Shown in pieces: positions 8,478 through 16,886 of a stretch of DNA of 64,000 bases. The notes under the pieces are model-generated. The model had not been told where the DNA came from. It searched no databases and saw only the letters and a program-made list of their open reading frames with translations. The DNA is from an uncultured Gemmiger sp. (GTDB lineage Bacteria; Bacillota; Clostridia; Oscillospirales; Ruminococcaceae): contig CALXAH010000003.1 in NCBI GenBank assembly GCA_944386225.1, positions 110,599-174,598 of the forward strand, given 5' to 3'. The translations under genes were made by a program, and so were the position numbers. Numbering within the stretch: position 1 is the stretch's first letter; the number at the start of each line of letters is the position of its first letter.

Positions 8478-10331
8478 TCATCGCCGGTAATCCCCCATCT
8501 CGGCAAATTCCACCGCCAGTTCGCTCAGGCCGAACGGCTCATTCAGCCGGTCGTTCTCCAGCCGCAGGCGGGATTTATTCAGCCGCCGCAGCCGTACCCG
8601 GGCCGCCAGCAGACGGGGCGTCTGGTCGCCGCTCCAGGAAAACCGGCTCCAATCCAGCTTGTCCCAGGCAAAATACCGGGCGCTGACATAGTCGCTTCCC
8701 TGTTCTTTCCACAGTCCCCGGTCCTGCATCCAGATGGTAAGGCCGGTGGCCACCGCACTGGACAGCCGCACCATTACCCGGCGAAAGGTCTTGTTTTTAT
8801 AAAAGTGTTTGCCGCCCAGGTCGGGGGTGTCCCAGTGGCAGGCGATAGGTTCGCCGTCGTCGTTATAACTGGTAAGTACCGCCGGATCGGTATAAAACCG
8901 GCAGATACGCCCATCCTCGGTGCCGAACCAGAGTGCCCCCTCCTGTTCCCAGAGCACCCGGGCCGGCAGATTGGTGCGGTGAAATCCCGCGTACTGCCGG
9001 GTGGCGTAGGGTGCCGCCGGGTCGGACTGCAGCGGCTGCAGCCCGTCCAGAATGTAGGCCTGCCCGTTGACCGCCAGCCAGTACATATCCTTGTAGACCA
9101 GCGCAAAGGCGTCCTCCAGACCGGGTTCCTCCAGCAGCCGCCCATTCAGGTAAAAGCTGCGGTTCTGGGTATATTTCTCCCCGGTCAGATCCTGGGCGGT
9201 GATGGCGTAAATGCCGCTTTTGGTCAGAAACAGCGGCTCGTTCACCAGATAAGCAAAGCTGAACGGCGCCAGCGCCCCCTGTCCCTGCAGGGTATTCACG
9301 ATGGGGAAACTGGGCCTTGAGTCAACCAGGTCACCCTGCCGGATGATCACGTTGCGCCCGTCCTCCTTGTCGTCCTTATGGGCGGCCAGCCGCTCGTTGA
9401 CCACGCTGTAGCCCACAATGGCGCTGCGGGGGGTACCCAGCACACTGTACCCGGTATCCGGCCAGTAGGTGGGGTCGTTCTGGCCGCAGAACCAGTCGTA
9501 GTTGATAAACTCCGGGTTGCCCGCCGCAAAGATCCGGTCGGCCGCACCGTTTACACCAAACAGCGCCCCGAAACGGCATTGCCCGATCCGGGCGGCATAG
9601 CCCTCCACCGTGCGGGCAGCGGTGATCCGCACATTATCCTCACCGGTCACCGGGCTTACGCCCGGGGCCTTGGTAAAGGTTATAATGCCCGCAGCCCGGT
9701 CCACCGTGAAGTCGGTATTCTCGGTCTTGTCCACCCAGCTGCCGTCGCTCTGCATGAACTGCACCTGAACCTCGGTTTCGTCCAGGTCACCAAAGGTCAT
9801 ATGATACCGGGTATCGGTAGCGGTGCCCGCAAACAGCTCGGTAAATTTCGGCTGCAGCAGATTCAGATCCTCATAGGGGGTACCGCCGCCGGTGGGCGGC
9901 CGGGCAATGGTCAGCACCGGCACCCGGGCCACAGCCGTTACCGGCTGTACGGTTTTGCCATCCCACACCAGCAGCTCCTTGCCGTCCAGAATATACAGAT
10001 TCTCGCTAAACTGCCAGCTGCGGCTGCGCTCGTCATTTGCCTTGCTGTACAGTTTCTCCTGGCCGTGGTACAGCGCACCGCCCGCGTGGATCAGCCCCTG
10101 GGTATCCCCCCGGCGGAAATGTGCCCCGTTGATGCGGCCCTCGTACCGCTTCACCGTCTGCCAGCCCATGCACTTGCGCACCTTGCCGGGTACGTCCCGG
10201 ATCATGTTGGGCGCATCCGGGCTGCGGCGGGGATCCACACCGGCAGGGCTGTTGGTGTAGTCCACCCCCAGGAATTCCTCCACCGTGAACACGCTGCGCG
10301 CCGGGCTGTCCGGCGCGGAAAAATAGGCCAT
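8478..10331 (-). CDS. Tail-hub / packaged-DNA stabilisation protein, P22 gp10-like
   Basis: The 617-residue, mostly beta-strand protein opens with VEEFLGVDYTNSPAGVDP and contains repeated beta-propeller-like segments (LYILDGKELLVWDG, YWLAVNGQAYILDG, LWFGTEDGRICRF). Proteins of this size and pattern sit beneath the portal of P22-like phages and plug the vertex after packaging. It lies between the connector and the fibre, as expected. The family call comes from pattern and position rather than a confirmed match. Confidence 0.65.
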   Translation of the reverse strand: MAYFSAPDSPARSVFTVEEFLGVDYTNSPAGVDPRRSPDAPNMIRDVPGKVRKCMGWQTVKRYEGRINGAHFRRGDTQGLIHAGGALYHGQEKLYSKANDERSRSWQFSENLYILDGKELLVWDGKTVQPVTAVARVPVLTIARPPTGGGTPYEDLNLLQPKFTELFAGTATDTRYHMTFGDLDETEVQVQFMQSDGSWVDKTENTDFTVDRAAGIITFTKAPGVSPVTGEDNVRITAARTVEGYAARIGQCRFGALFGVNGAADRIFAAGNPEFINYDWFCGQNDPTYWPDTGYSVLGTPRSAIVGYSVVNERLAAHKDDKEDGRNVIIRQGDLVDSRPSFPIVNTLQGQGALAPFSFAYLVNEPLFLTKSGIYAITAQDLTGEKYTQNRSFYLNGRLLEEPGLEDAFALVYKDMYWLAVNGQAYILDGLQPLQSDPAAPYATRQYAGFHRTNLPARVLWEQEGALWFGTEDGRICRFYTDPAVLTSYNDDGEPIACHWDTPDLGGKHFYKNKTFRRVMVRLSSAVATGLTIWMQDRGLWKEQGSDYVSARYFAWDKLDWSRFSWSGDQTPRLLAARVRLRRLNKSRLRLENDRLNEPFGLSELAVEFAEMGDYRR

Positions 10332-10349
10332 CGGCCCGCCTCCTTTCCA

Positions 10350-10952
10350 TCAGGCCCAGCCGTCCAGACTGGCCCAGCTCTCGGCCCGTACCCCGACGCT
10401 TGCCGGACGCAGGGCAGCGCGGGCCGCCTCAAACTCATTGCGATAGGCAGCGGCCAGCGCGCCGTCGTCATCCTTGTACAGCTGGCTGGCCATATACAGC
10501 GGCAGGATCACCGCCGCCTGCTGCTCCACGGGCAGTTCTTCCCCGTCGGGGGTGTCGGCGGTCAGCCGGGGCGGGAATGCATCGTACCAGATTTCATACT
10601 CACCCCGCCAGCTTTCCGGGATCAGCAGCCGCCCCGCCGCAAAGGCAAAGCCCCCGGCGGGAACCAGCCGCCCGTCCTCCCGCCTGCGGTAGGCCTCCGG
10701 CTCTCCCGCCCGCCAGAAATCCGCCGCCAGATCCGCCAGCTGTACGGTGCGGGGGCCGGCGGCCTCTACCGTCACGGTAAAGCACCGGCGCAGCGGCAGA
10801 TTTTCCGCACAAAGCAGCGCCAATCCCTCGTTGGCGGCCTGGGGCATCCCTTCGGTATACTCCTGAACGGTCTGGGTCACCGACACTCCATCCCGGACGG
10901 CAAACAGCTTTTGCAGGGCCGCCTGTTTTACTTCGCCCCATGTCACGGGCAT
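10350..10952 (-). CDS. Phage head-tail connector / adaptor protein
   Basis: The 200-residue protein opens TWGEVKQAALQKLFAV, is helical at both ends with a beta-rich centre, and contains the ILPLYMASQLYKDDD helix near residue 155 that is common in phage adaptor proteins. It lies directly downstream of the major capsid gene and upstream of the gp10-like gene, the position of P22 gp4-type adaptors that attach below the portal. Function is inferred from order and secondary-structure pattern. Confidence 0.65.
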   Translation of the reverse strand: MPVTWGEVKQAALQKLFAVRDGVSVTQTVQEYTEGMPQAANEGLALLCAENLPLRRCFTVTVEAAGPRTVQLADLAADFWRAGEPEAYRRREDGRLVPAGGFAFAAGRLLIPESWRGEYEIWYDAFPPRLTADTPDGEELPVEQQAAVILPLYMASQLYKDDDGALAAAYRNEFEAARAALRPASVGVRAESWASLDGWA

Positions 10953-11003
10953 TTCCCTCCTTTCGGAATACCGCCGGCCCCTGCACAGGGCCGGCGGCCG
11001 TGT

Positions 11004-12008
11004 TTACTCCAGACTTACGCCGCCGGTCACACCCTCGCCGCACAGGGCGATGCAGCGCCAGTTGTTGAAGCCCGCGCCGAACCGGGCGCGGCCCTTGAAC
11101 ACATTGGCGTCGGTGTTGGGGTCGATGTCGCTGCGCACGCTCAGGGGCAGACGATCCACCCAGGGCAGACACTCGTAGCTGTCCTTGAAGTCCGCGTCCA
11201 TCAGGATGAAATAGGGCTTGCCGCCGATGGTCTTGGGCAGGTAGTTCCAGACCAGCACGTTCCACAGCCCCACCTGGAAGTTCAGGGCGTTGTTGGCGGT
11301 GTTGGGATCCAGATCGCTGCCCACCGCGGCCAGCACCTGACGCTTCAGGCTGCCCACATTGGGGATCAGGATGGTGTTGGGGGCCACATCCAGCAGGTTG
11401 CCGTCATCGTCGGTAAAGCCCTGCATCCGTTCCTGCACCGCATCCAGGGTCTCCACGCTGAACGCCGCCTGGAACAGGTTGGCCTGGGCCGCGCCGCGGC
11501 CGGTGATACTGGGATGGTCGGCGGCAAACAGCGGCTTGCCGTCGGCGCAGGCGGTGGAGTACACCCGCCCGCCGAAGGTGATGGATTCGCCCGCGCCGCC
11601 CGCCAGCATACCGGCGGCGAACTTCTCCCGGGTACGGGCGTAGCTGGTGGCAAAGATGCCGGCGCGGCTCTTGATCTTGCCGTACTTGGCGTCCTCCACC
11701 ATCTCCTGGGTGACCTCAAAGCTGGACTTCCAGGTGGTGGGCTCGATCACCTTGCTGTAGCCCTCCCGCATGCCGGTCTTGGGATACGCGCCGTTCTCGC
11801 CCACGTCCTCGAAATCGCCCAGGGCGGTTTCGCTGGTGTACTTCTCCGCAAAGTTGCGGCTGGTGTCCATATAGAACACCTTGTCGATCATGGAAGCCCT
11901 CTCAAAGCTCTCCACACTCTTCTGGATCACGGCCCGGATCGGCTCCTGGCTTTTGCCATAAACGCTGTCGTTCAGGCCGCTGCCCTTGGAAAAAATGATA
12001 TCTGCCAT
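11004..12008 (-). CDS. Major capsid protein
   Basis: The 334-residue protein fits a HK97-fold coat subunit: an extended N-terminal arm, the helix TREKFAAGMLAG near residue 125, the loop GKPLFAADHPSI near 155 and the C-terminal beta-rich part ending with NVFKGRARFGAGF. The phrase PLFAADHP is typical of capsids of the Mu gpT-like group. It sits after scaffold and decoration-like genes, in canonical order, with a strong AAGGAGGATG ribosome site. No separate prohead protease gene is visible. Confidence 0.85.
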   Translation of the reverse strand: MADIIFSKGSGLNDSVYGKSQEPIRAVIQKSVESFERASMIDKVFYMDTSRNFAEKYTSETALGDFEDVGENGAYPKTGMREGYSKVIEPTTWKSSFEVTQEMVEDAKYGKIKSRAGIFATSYARTREKFAAGMLAGGAGESITFGGRVYSTACADGKPLFAADHPSITGRGAAQANLFQAAFSVETLDAVQERMQGFTDDDGNLLDVAPNTILIPNVGSLKRQVLAAVGSDLDPNTANNALNFQVGLWNVLVWNYLPKTIGGKPYFILMDADFKDSYECLPWVDRLPLSVRSDIDPNTDANVFKGRARFGAGFNNWRCIALCGEGVTGGVSLE

Positions 12009-12103
12009 TCGGTTTCATCCTCCTTTTTATGCTTCTCTTTGCGCCCGCTGCAGGCTGTATCGGCCAAATATACAAGCTGTATAATCAACCTACATTTATC
12101 CCA

Positions 12104-12481
12104 TCAGATAAAGCACCCGCGCACGGCGCCGCCGCCCTCCTGGCCGTCGGTGGCCAGAATACGGAACACCCCGCTGGCGGTGGTGGCGGTGACCCCGTCG
12201 CCCGCCTCGTTCAGGGTGACGGCGCTGCCCACCAGGGTATCCGCCACAGTGGCGTTTGCCCGGGTCTCAAACACGGTGGTGGGCAGCACCGGCATAGCCG
12301 GATACAGCCCGTCTGGACGGGCAGGGCCGATCAGAATATGGGTGGGGCGGGTGGTGGCGGTGGCGGCGGTCAGCTTGCCGCCGGTCAGCGCCGCAGCCGC
12401 GCCAGGCACAAGGCCCTCATTGCCGGGCAGATAGCAGAACGGTTCCACCGCGCCAATAGCGCGGCTTGCAATGGTAAACAT
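12104..12481 (-). CDS. Probable capsid decoration / head-stabilising protein
   Basis: The 125-residue protein is small, Ala/Thr/Gly-rich and beta-strand rich, with little charge. It lies between the scaffold and major capsid genes, the usual place of head decoration proteins. The start ATG at 12481 follows AAAGGAGG. The role is inferred from position and composition; I recognise no specific family. Confidence 0.55.
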   Translation of the reverse strand: MFTIASRAIGAVEPFCYLPGNEGLVPGAAAALTGGKLTAATATTRPTHILIGPARPDGLYPAMPVLPTTVFETRANATVADTLVGSAVTLNEAGDGVTATTASGVFRILATDGQEGGGAVRGCFI

Positions 12482-12513
12482 AGTGCGTACCTCCTTTACT
12501 TTTTCGTGGGGAC

Positions 12514-13032
12514 TCAGCGCCCCGAAAATCGCCGGTGATACCGGCGGGCTTCCTCCCGGCTCAGACCGAACTTGGCCCAGGTGTCCAGCTCCTCGTCGGT
12601 CAGACCCTCCTCAGGCCGGGCACGGCCCCCGGCGGGGGCCAGATGGCCGGTGCTGCGGGCGGCGTTGAGGGCCGCCTGCCGGGCGGCCTGTACCTGCCGG
12701 TCCATCAGCCGGTCGTACTGGGTCAGCTTGAAGGCGCTGACCAGATCCAGCCCACCGCGCACCAGCCGGTCGAACTTGTCAAAATCCGGCATCCGGGTCA
12801 GATCCTCAAACCGGGTCACCTCCGGGGCCAGACGGCCGATCTGGCGCAGCTGGTCATCCAGCTGCCGGTCGGCCCGCTCCAGTGCCATCCGACGCTCCCA
12901 GTCCGGGGGCGGCAGCGGCTGGGCCGGGGGCGGTGTCTCCGGCGCGGGATCCGGCGGCGTACCCGCCGCCTCCGGTTCCGGCTGCAGGTCCGGGTTCTCC
13001 ACCGGTTCCTGCACAGGCTGCAATTCTTCCAT
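12514..13032 (-). CDS. Phage scaffolding protein (putative)
   Basis: The 172-residue protein has a Pro/Glu-rich N-terminal half (about residues 5-50) and a highly charged, Arg/Gln-rich helical remainder, ending in LSREEARRYHRRFSGR. Acidic, helical, low-complexity proteins just upstream of the capsid gene are typical scaffolds that guide procapsid assembly and then leave. The start at 13032 is next to GAAAGGAGGGA; an in-frame start 21 bp upstream lacks a ribosome site. Confidence 0.65.
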   Translation of the reverse strand: MEELQPVQEPVENPDLQPEPEAAGTPPDPAPETPPPAQPLPPPDWERRMALERADRQLDDQLRQIGRLAPEVTRFEDLTRMPDFDKFDRLVRGGLDLVSAFKLTQYDRLMDRQVQAARQAALNAARSTGHLAPAGGRARPEEGLTDEELDTWAKFGLSREEARRYHRRFSGR

Positions 13033-13068
13033 TGCCGATCCCTCCTTTCTCAATTCACAAACACAGGC

Positions 13069-13179
13069 TTACTTGCTGCGGGGATCCGGGCGGCGCACCT
13101 CGGGCTTTTTGCCGCCGGGCACGGGCTTCGGGGCGGGCACCTGCATGCTGCCGCCGTTGCCGATCTTCAGCTTGGCCAT
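13069..13179 (-). CDS. 36-residue basic, Pro/Gly-rich phage peptide
   Basis: An ATG at 13177-13179 is preceded by a near-perfect AAAGGAGGTGA site, and the frame runs 36 codons to TAA at 13069-13071. The peptide opens MAKLKIGNGGS and ends RRPDPRSK, with many Pro, Gly, Lys and Arg. It fits exactly between its two neighbours without overlap. It has no recognisable family; the ribosome site is the main evidence that it is made. Confidence 0.65.
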   Translation of the reverse strand: MAKLKIGNGGSMQVPAPKPVPGGKKPEVRRPDPRSK

Positions 13180-13199
13180 TCACATTCACCTCCTTTCGG

Positions 13200-13391
13200 T
13201 CACAAGCGGATCAGCGGAACCGGATGGGTCACCCGATCCACACATTCACCGCCGTATCGTTCGCATTGGGGGTTGCGGCAGAAAAACTCCTGCACCAGCA
13301 TCACCTGGGTCTCGGTAAGGGGGCTGTCGTCCCCCACCACGGCGGTGCGGCTCTCCACCCGCATCTCCACCTTACACAGAGGGCAGAGCAT
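13200..13391 (-). CDS. 63-residue zinc-ribbon-like phage protein
   Basis: The peptide begins MLCPLC and later has FFCRNPQC followed by a Cys in GGEC, so four or five cysteines are arranged as CxxC and CxxxC, like a small zinc ribbon. The start at 13391 is supported by GGAGGGAGGTGAG, which lies inside the end of the portal gene; the two genes overlap by 20 bp. Small zinc-ribbon proteins beside portal genes may assist head assembly or DNA contact, but the role is unknown. Confidence 0.75.
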   Translation of the reverse strand: MLCPLCKVEMRVESRTAVVGDDSPLTETQVMLVQEFFCRNPQCERYGGECVDRVTHPVPLIRL

Positions 13392-15198
13392 TGATCTCAC
13401 CTCCCTCCTGTTCCAGCAGAGCCTTGACCTCCTGGGCGTGGGGAAAATCGGTACGGGCCAGCATGGTCCAGTACAGCCGGCGGCTGGCCGGCTCGGACGC
13501 GGGCCCGAACGCCCCGGCCCGGTACTTGTCGTCCAGCTGCTGCCACAGCACGCTGCGGTTGCTGGCCTGGGTGGCGCTGGGATCCACCGAGAACAAGAAC
13601 TCGTCGTTCCAGTACCACTCCCCGGCGGCGTCCTGCTTGAGAAACGCCCACCGGTCAAAATGAGCAAACCGCTGGCTGCCGTCCGCCATCCGTTCCGCAT
13701 AGGGCACCGGCTGATCCGCGTAGGCCAGCAGGTACCGGAACATCAGCTCATACAGCCGGGCGTAGGCCTGGTTCTTCTGATCCCGCTTGGACTGCAGCCG
13801 CCCGGCAGACTGGTTGGCGCTGAACTGCTTGGCGGTGCCGCTGATGGCGCTGGAATCGTACTTGCCCTGGTAGGCGTCGGTGATGCCCAGGGTGCTTTTG
13901 GCCCACTGGTAGTTCTGCTCCAGGGCGGTCATCTCCTTGCTCACATCCGGCTGCACGTTCACCACCCCGATCAGTGCCTTTTCGGCAGGGGTGCGCACCC
14001 GGATGATCTTCAGCTCCCGGTCGGTGGTTTCGATCCGCACCCCCTCGGGCAGGGTCACATAGCTGCCGCCCTTGAGGATCTTCTCGTCGATCTTGGAACC
14101 CATTTTCTTGATGGCGTCCTGCTGATCCCGGATCATCTCCACGTCGCTGCCGCCCAGCAGACTGCCCGCCCGGCTCACGTTGCGCCGCAGCACCAGCGGG
14201 AACCGGCCCGGCCGGTAGCAGGGCGCCTGGGCCGGGGCCGCCACCCATTGGGTCAGGGGCTCGCCGTTCTCCCCCAGCGCCGGGAACCCGTCCGCCAGCA
14301 GCAGCGGCCGCTCGGCAAAGGGGCCGGGCGCGGCCAGGGCTTCCGGCACCGGCTGCCATTCCACCGGGCCGGTCTCCAGCTTTCCGCCGCAGACCGGGCA
14401 GCGCTCGGTACCCGGTTCCGCCTCGGCGCCGCAGTCGGTGCAGACCGCCCGGCGGCGGGCCTGGTAGTCCTCCAGATCCTCCAGGGTCACATCCTCCACC
14501 CAGCTGAACATCCCCACCCCGCCCCGGCGGTTGCGGTAAAAGGCGATGTTCTGGGTCACCAGTTCCTCCCGGGGTGTTTCCCCCTCGCCCCGCAGATCGG
14601 GGGTCTGCTCCCCGCAGGCGGACACATCCACCCCGTACCGTTTATAGATGGACTGCTTGGTCTGGGCCATCTGGATGAACAGGTAGTCCATCTTTTCGAT
14701 GTCACAGACCCCCGGCTGGGGAATCACCTGCCGGGGATGCAGCGGCGTGACCGACAGCTGCCCCAGCGTGCAGTGGCCGCCGCCCTTGGGATCCCACTCC
14801 ACCAGCCAGAAGCTGCCGCCCTGGATGGGCACGGTGCGCTCCTGCAGATCGTTCAGATCGGCCAGCCCCCGCAGCTGGGTCTGGTGGCGCAGCACCGCCT
14901 CGATGCTGCGGGCCAGTTCGGTGTCCTCCGCGTGGATGGCCTCCACCCGGGGCAGGGGCAGGGTGCTGTCCACCTGGCTTTCCACCAGTTCGTAGGCAAT
15001 GTTCCGCACGTTGCTGCTGTCCCGGGCGGGACGGCCGTCCGCGTCGGTCAGGCGTCGGCTGCCGTTGTACAGCGCCTCCCACCGGTCCATGTTGGCCAGG
15101 GTGTCCGCATAGGCGGCCCGGGCGGCGGCCAGCCGCTGCTGCCAGAGCTGCCGGCGGCGCGCCCCGGCGGCGGATTTGTCCCGTTTCGCGTGTAGCAT
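13372..15198 (-). CDS. Phage portal protein (P22-type) with an embedded zinc ribbon
   Basis: The 608-residue protein would form the ring at one capsid vertex through which DNA enters and leaves. It has the N-terminal YNGSRRLTDADGRP region, the NIAYELVESQVDS helix (about 64-76) found in P22-like portals, and a C-terminal FSANQSAGRLQSKRDQKN core. A Cys4 zinc ribbon (CTDCG and CPVCGG) interrupts it near residues 247-267. Start MLHAKR at 15198 follows AAAGGAGG. It directly follows TerL and is the longest gene of the early head module. Confidence 0.85.
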   Translation of the reverse strand: MLHAKRDKSAAGARRRQLWQQRLAAARAAYADTLANMDRWEALYNGSRRLTDADGRPARDSSNVRNIAYELVESQVDSTLPLPRVEAIHAEDTELARSIEAVLRHQTQLRGLADLNDLQERTVPIQGGSFWLVEWDPKGGGHCTLGQLSVTPLHPRQVIPQPGVCDIEKMDYLFIQMAQTKQSIYKRYGVDVSACGEQTPDLRGEGETPREELVTQNIAFYRNRRGGVGMFSWVEDVTLEDLEDYQARRRAVCTDCGAEAEPGTERCPVCGGKLETGPVEWQPVPEALAAPGPFAERPLLLADGFPALGENGEPLTQWVAAPAQAPCYRPGRFPLVLRRNVSRAGSLLGGSDVEMIRDQQDAIKKMGSKIDEKILKGGSYVTLPEGVRIETTDRELKIIRVRTPAEKALIGVVNVQPDVSKEMTALEQNYQWAKSTLGITDAYQGKYDSSAISGTAKQFSANQSAGRLQSKRDQKNQAYARLYELMFRYLLAYADQPVPYAERMADGSQRFAHFDRWAFLKQDAAGEWYWNDEFLFSVDPSATQASNRSVLWQQLDDKYRAGAFGPASEPASRRLYWTMLARTDFPHAQEVKALLEQEGGEINALPSV

Positions 15199-15221
15199 AC
15201 TTCCTCCTTTTCCGCGGCCCG

Positions 15222-16610
15222 TCAGAACGGGTCGCCGTATTTTTCGATCAGATAGGCCCGACCGGCCGGGTCGGCCCGCTCGTAGTCCTCCCACTGGTCG
15301 GGGCTCCAGACCGCCCGGCGCTTGGCCGGTGCCTGGGCAGGGCCGGTCCAGTATACACAGAACCCCCGCAGCGCGTCCGGCGCGTGGGTCAGTTCGTGGG
15401 GTTCCCGGGCGGTATCCTCCGGGCGGCGGGGGTCAAACTGCAGCGCGGGCAGGGTGCGGATCAGATTCCGGCAGCTGGCAAAGATCTGCAGCCGGGGCTT
15501 TCCGTTCTCCCCCGGGGCCAGCCATTCCCGCACCGCCCGCCAGCCGTTCACCCGGTCGTTGGAGGTGCGGGTCAACGGCAGACCCGCCTCGGCGAAATAG
15601 TCCGCCGCGCTGCGTCCGGTCTCCTGCCGGCGGTTCCACAAATCCGGCGGGGCCAGCGTCGCCCGCAGGCTCTCCCCCTGTCCGGCCTGCCGCAGCAGCC
15701 GGGCCGCCGCCCCGATGGTGTGGCCCCGGCCCCCCTCGCCCTTGCCGTTGTCCCGCCCCTCGTACACCTCCCGGTACACCCAGGCCCGGCCGGTCTCGTC
15801 CATGGCCGCCCAGTAGGCCGCCAGCATGTCGGTGCCGTAGTCCAGGGTCAGGTACCGGGGCCAGTGGGCCGGGATGGCAAAGGGCTCGCAGACGTGCACC
15901 GCCTGCCGGAACTCCGCAAAGAACTGCCCCTCAAACAGATCCCATTCTCCGTTCAGCAGGGCCCGGCGCTGGGCGTCGGGCAGATTTTCCAGCCGCCGCA
16001 GATAGCCCGGGTCCCGCTGGATGAGAAAGGGGTTGTCCTGTACCCGGCTGGGCAGGAACAGACGGGTACCGCTGGCGGCGGCCCATTGCCGCCCGGCGGG
16101 GGCGGGGTCGATGAACCGGGCCTTGACCCAGGCATGCCCCAACCCGCCGGGGTTGGTGGAACTTTTTACCGATTTGGGGAACCGGTTCGCCCCCCGCAGA
16201 CGGCTCAGCAGATACAGGTACATGCCCTCGGAAAAGTGGGTCAGTTCATCAAAGCGGATCACGTCGTATTCCGCGCCCTGGTAGCGGTACACGTCCTTTT
16301 CGTTGTCGCAGTAGCCGAACTCCACCGTGCTGCCGTTGACAAACCGTCCCAGATGGGCGCTGGAGGCGTAGCGGTACACCGCCCGCGGGTAAAAGGCCAG
16401 GTGCTGGGCGATCAGGCTGCGTTCCAGATCCGGGTAGGTGCGCCGCAGGATCAGCTGGCGGCTGCCCGGATACCGCAGCGCGTACAGCAGCGCGTCGGCC
16501 AGCTGGGCGTAGCTTTTGCCGCCGCCCGCCGCCCCGCCGAACAGCACCTCGTCCGCCCCGGCCTCCACAAAGGCCCGCTGCCGGGGTGTCAGGGTCAGTT
16601 CCAGCTCCAT
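15222..16610 (-). CDS. Terminase large subunit (DNA-packaging ATPase and nuclease)
   Basis: TerL pumps DNA into the procapsid and cuts it. The 462-residue protein has a Walker A loop GGAAGGGKS (residues 25-33), a Walker B VIRFDE near 120, a coupling motif KSSTNPGG near 150, and an RNase H-like nuclease domain with Asp in LTLDYG (about 250) and HAPDALR (about 415). The family length and motif order are complete, so the enzyme looks intact. It begins 6 bp after the TerS-like gene. Confidence 0.95.
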   Translation of the reverse strand: MELELTLTPRQRAFVEAGADEVLFGGAAGGGKSYAQLADALLYALRYPGSRQLILRRTYPDLERSLIAQHLAFYPRAVYRYASSAHLGRFVNGSTVEFGYCDNEKDVYRYQGAEYDVIRFDELTHFSEGMYLYLLSRLRGANRFPKSVKSSTNPGGLGHAWVKARFIDPAPAGRQWAAASGTRLFLPSRVQDNPFLIQRDPGYLRRLENLPDAQRRALLNGEWDLFEGQFFAEFRQAVHVCEPFAIPAHWPRYLTLDYGTDMLAAYWAAMDETGRAWVYREVYEGRDNGKGEGGRGHTIGAAARLLRQAGQGESLRATLAPPDLWNRRQETGRSAADYFAEAGLPLTRTSNDRVNGWRAVREWLAPGENGKPRLQIFASCRNLIRTLPALQFDPRRPEDTAREPHELTHAPDALRGFCVYWTGPAQAPAKRRAVWSPDQWEDYERADPAGRAYLIEKYGDPF

Positions 16611-16616
16611 GCCCTT

Positions 16617-16886
16617 TCAGCCGGGCGGTTCCCGCTCCAGCTGATCCACCACCCGCACCGTCACCCGCAGTTCATCCGCGCCGGGCTCGGCCGCCGGTTC
16701 GCTGAACAGCCGGTACCGCTTGCCCAGCAGCTCCAGCGCCTTGAGCCGGGCGCTCACGTCCGGCATCTGCTGGATCACCTTGCCGGTCTTGTCGGTTTCC
16801 GGATAGCTGCACCGGCCCAGCGCGATATCGCTCAGCGCCCCCAGCAGCTGTTCGGGGGTGGCGGGCCGTGGTTTGCGTGCCGCCAT
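16617..16886 (-). CDS. Short TerS-like protein (terminase small subunit, apparently without DNA-binding domain)
   Basis: The 89-residue protein begins MAARKPRPATPEQLLGAL and has SARLKALELLGKRYRLF (about 46-62), a helix very like the C-terminal oligomerisation segment of terminase small subunits, just upstream of terL. Usual small subunits are 140-180 residues with an N-terminal helix-turn-helix that recognises the pac site; that part is missing. The start at 16886 follows AAAGGAGGAGAGG. An in-frame extension to 17054 exists but has no helix-turn-helix and no ribosome site. Confidence 0.65.
   Translation of the reverse strand: MAARKPRPATPEQLLGALSDIALGRCSYPETDKTGKVIQQMPDVSARLKALELLGKRYRLFSEPAAEPGADELRVTVRVVDQLEREPPG

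Larger units (their letters stand above)
4836..16886 (-). mobile_element. Phage-derived particle, packaging and lysis cassette without lysogeny genes
   Basis: Fifteen genes run in one direction: TerS-like, TerL, portal, two tiny proteins, scaffold, decoration-like, major capsid, connector, P22-gp10-like protein, fibre, lysozyme, two membrane lysis proteins and a coiled-coil protein. Gaps are short and several genes overlap. I see no integrase, excisionase, repressor, replication or tail tape-measure gene, no tRNA target and no flanking direct repeat. The flanks are host-like genes with their own promoter and terminator. The layout matches a short-tailed (podovirus-like) particle. Base and codon use resembles the surrounding genes, so the insertion is probably old. 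It may be a remnant, a domesticated particle, or a satellite whose control genes lie elsewhere. Confidence 0.8.

Noticed and set aside
9378-12434. Very long open frame opposite the phage structural genes (over 1000 codons), with similar ones opposite hisD-hisZ, nrdD, the portal gene and the flavin-dependent reductase gene
   Set aside because: In such G/C-rich DNA the antisense frames of real genes often lack stops. The predicted proteins are Gly/His/Gln/Pro-rich with no domains, and they lie opposite genes with clear families and ribosome sites.
4836-16886. Ordinary complete prophage
   Set aside because: No integrase, repressor, replication genes, attachment repeats or tRNA target; both borders are host-like genes.
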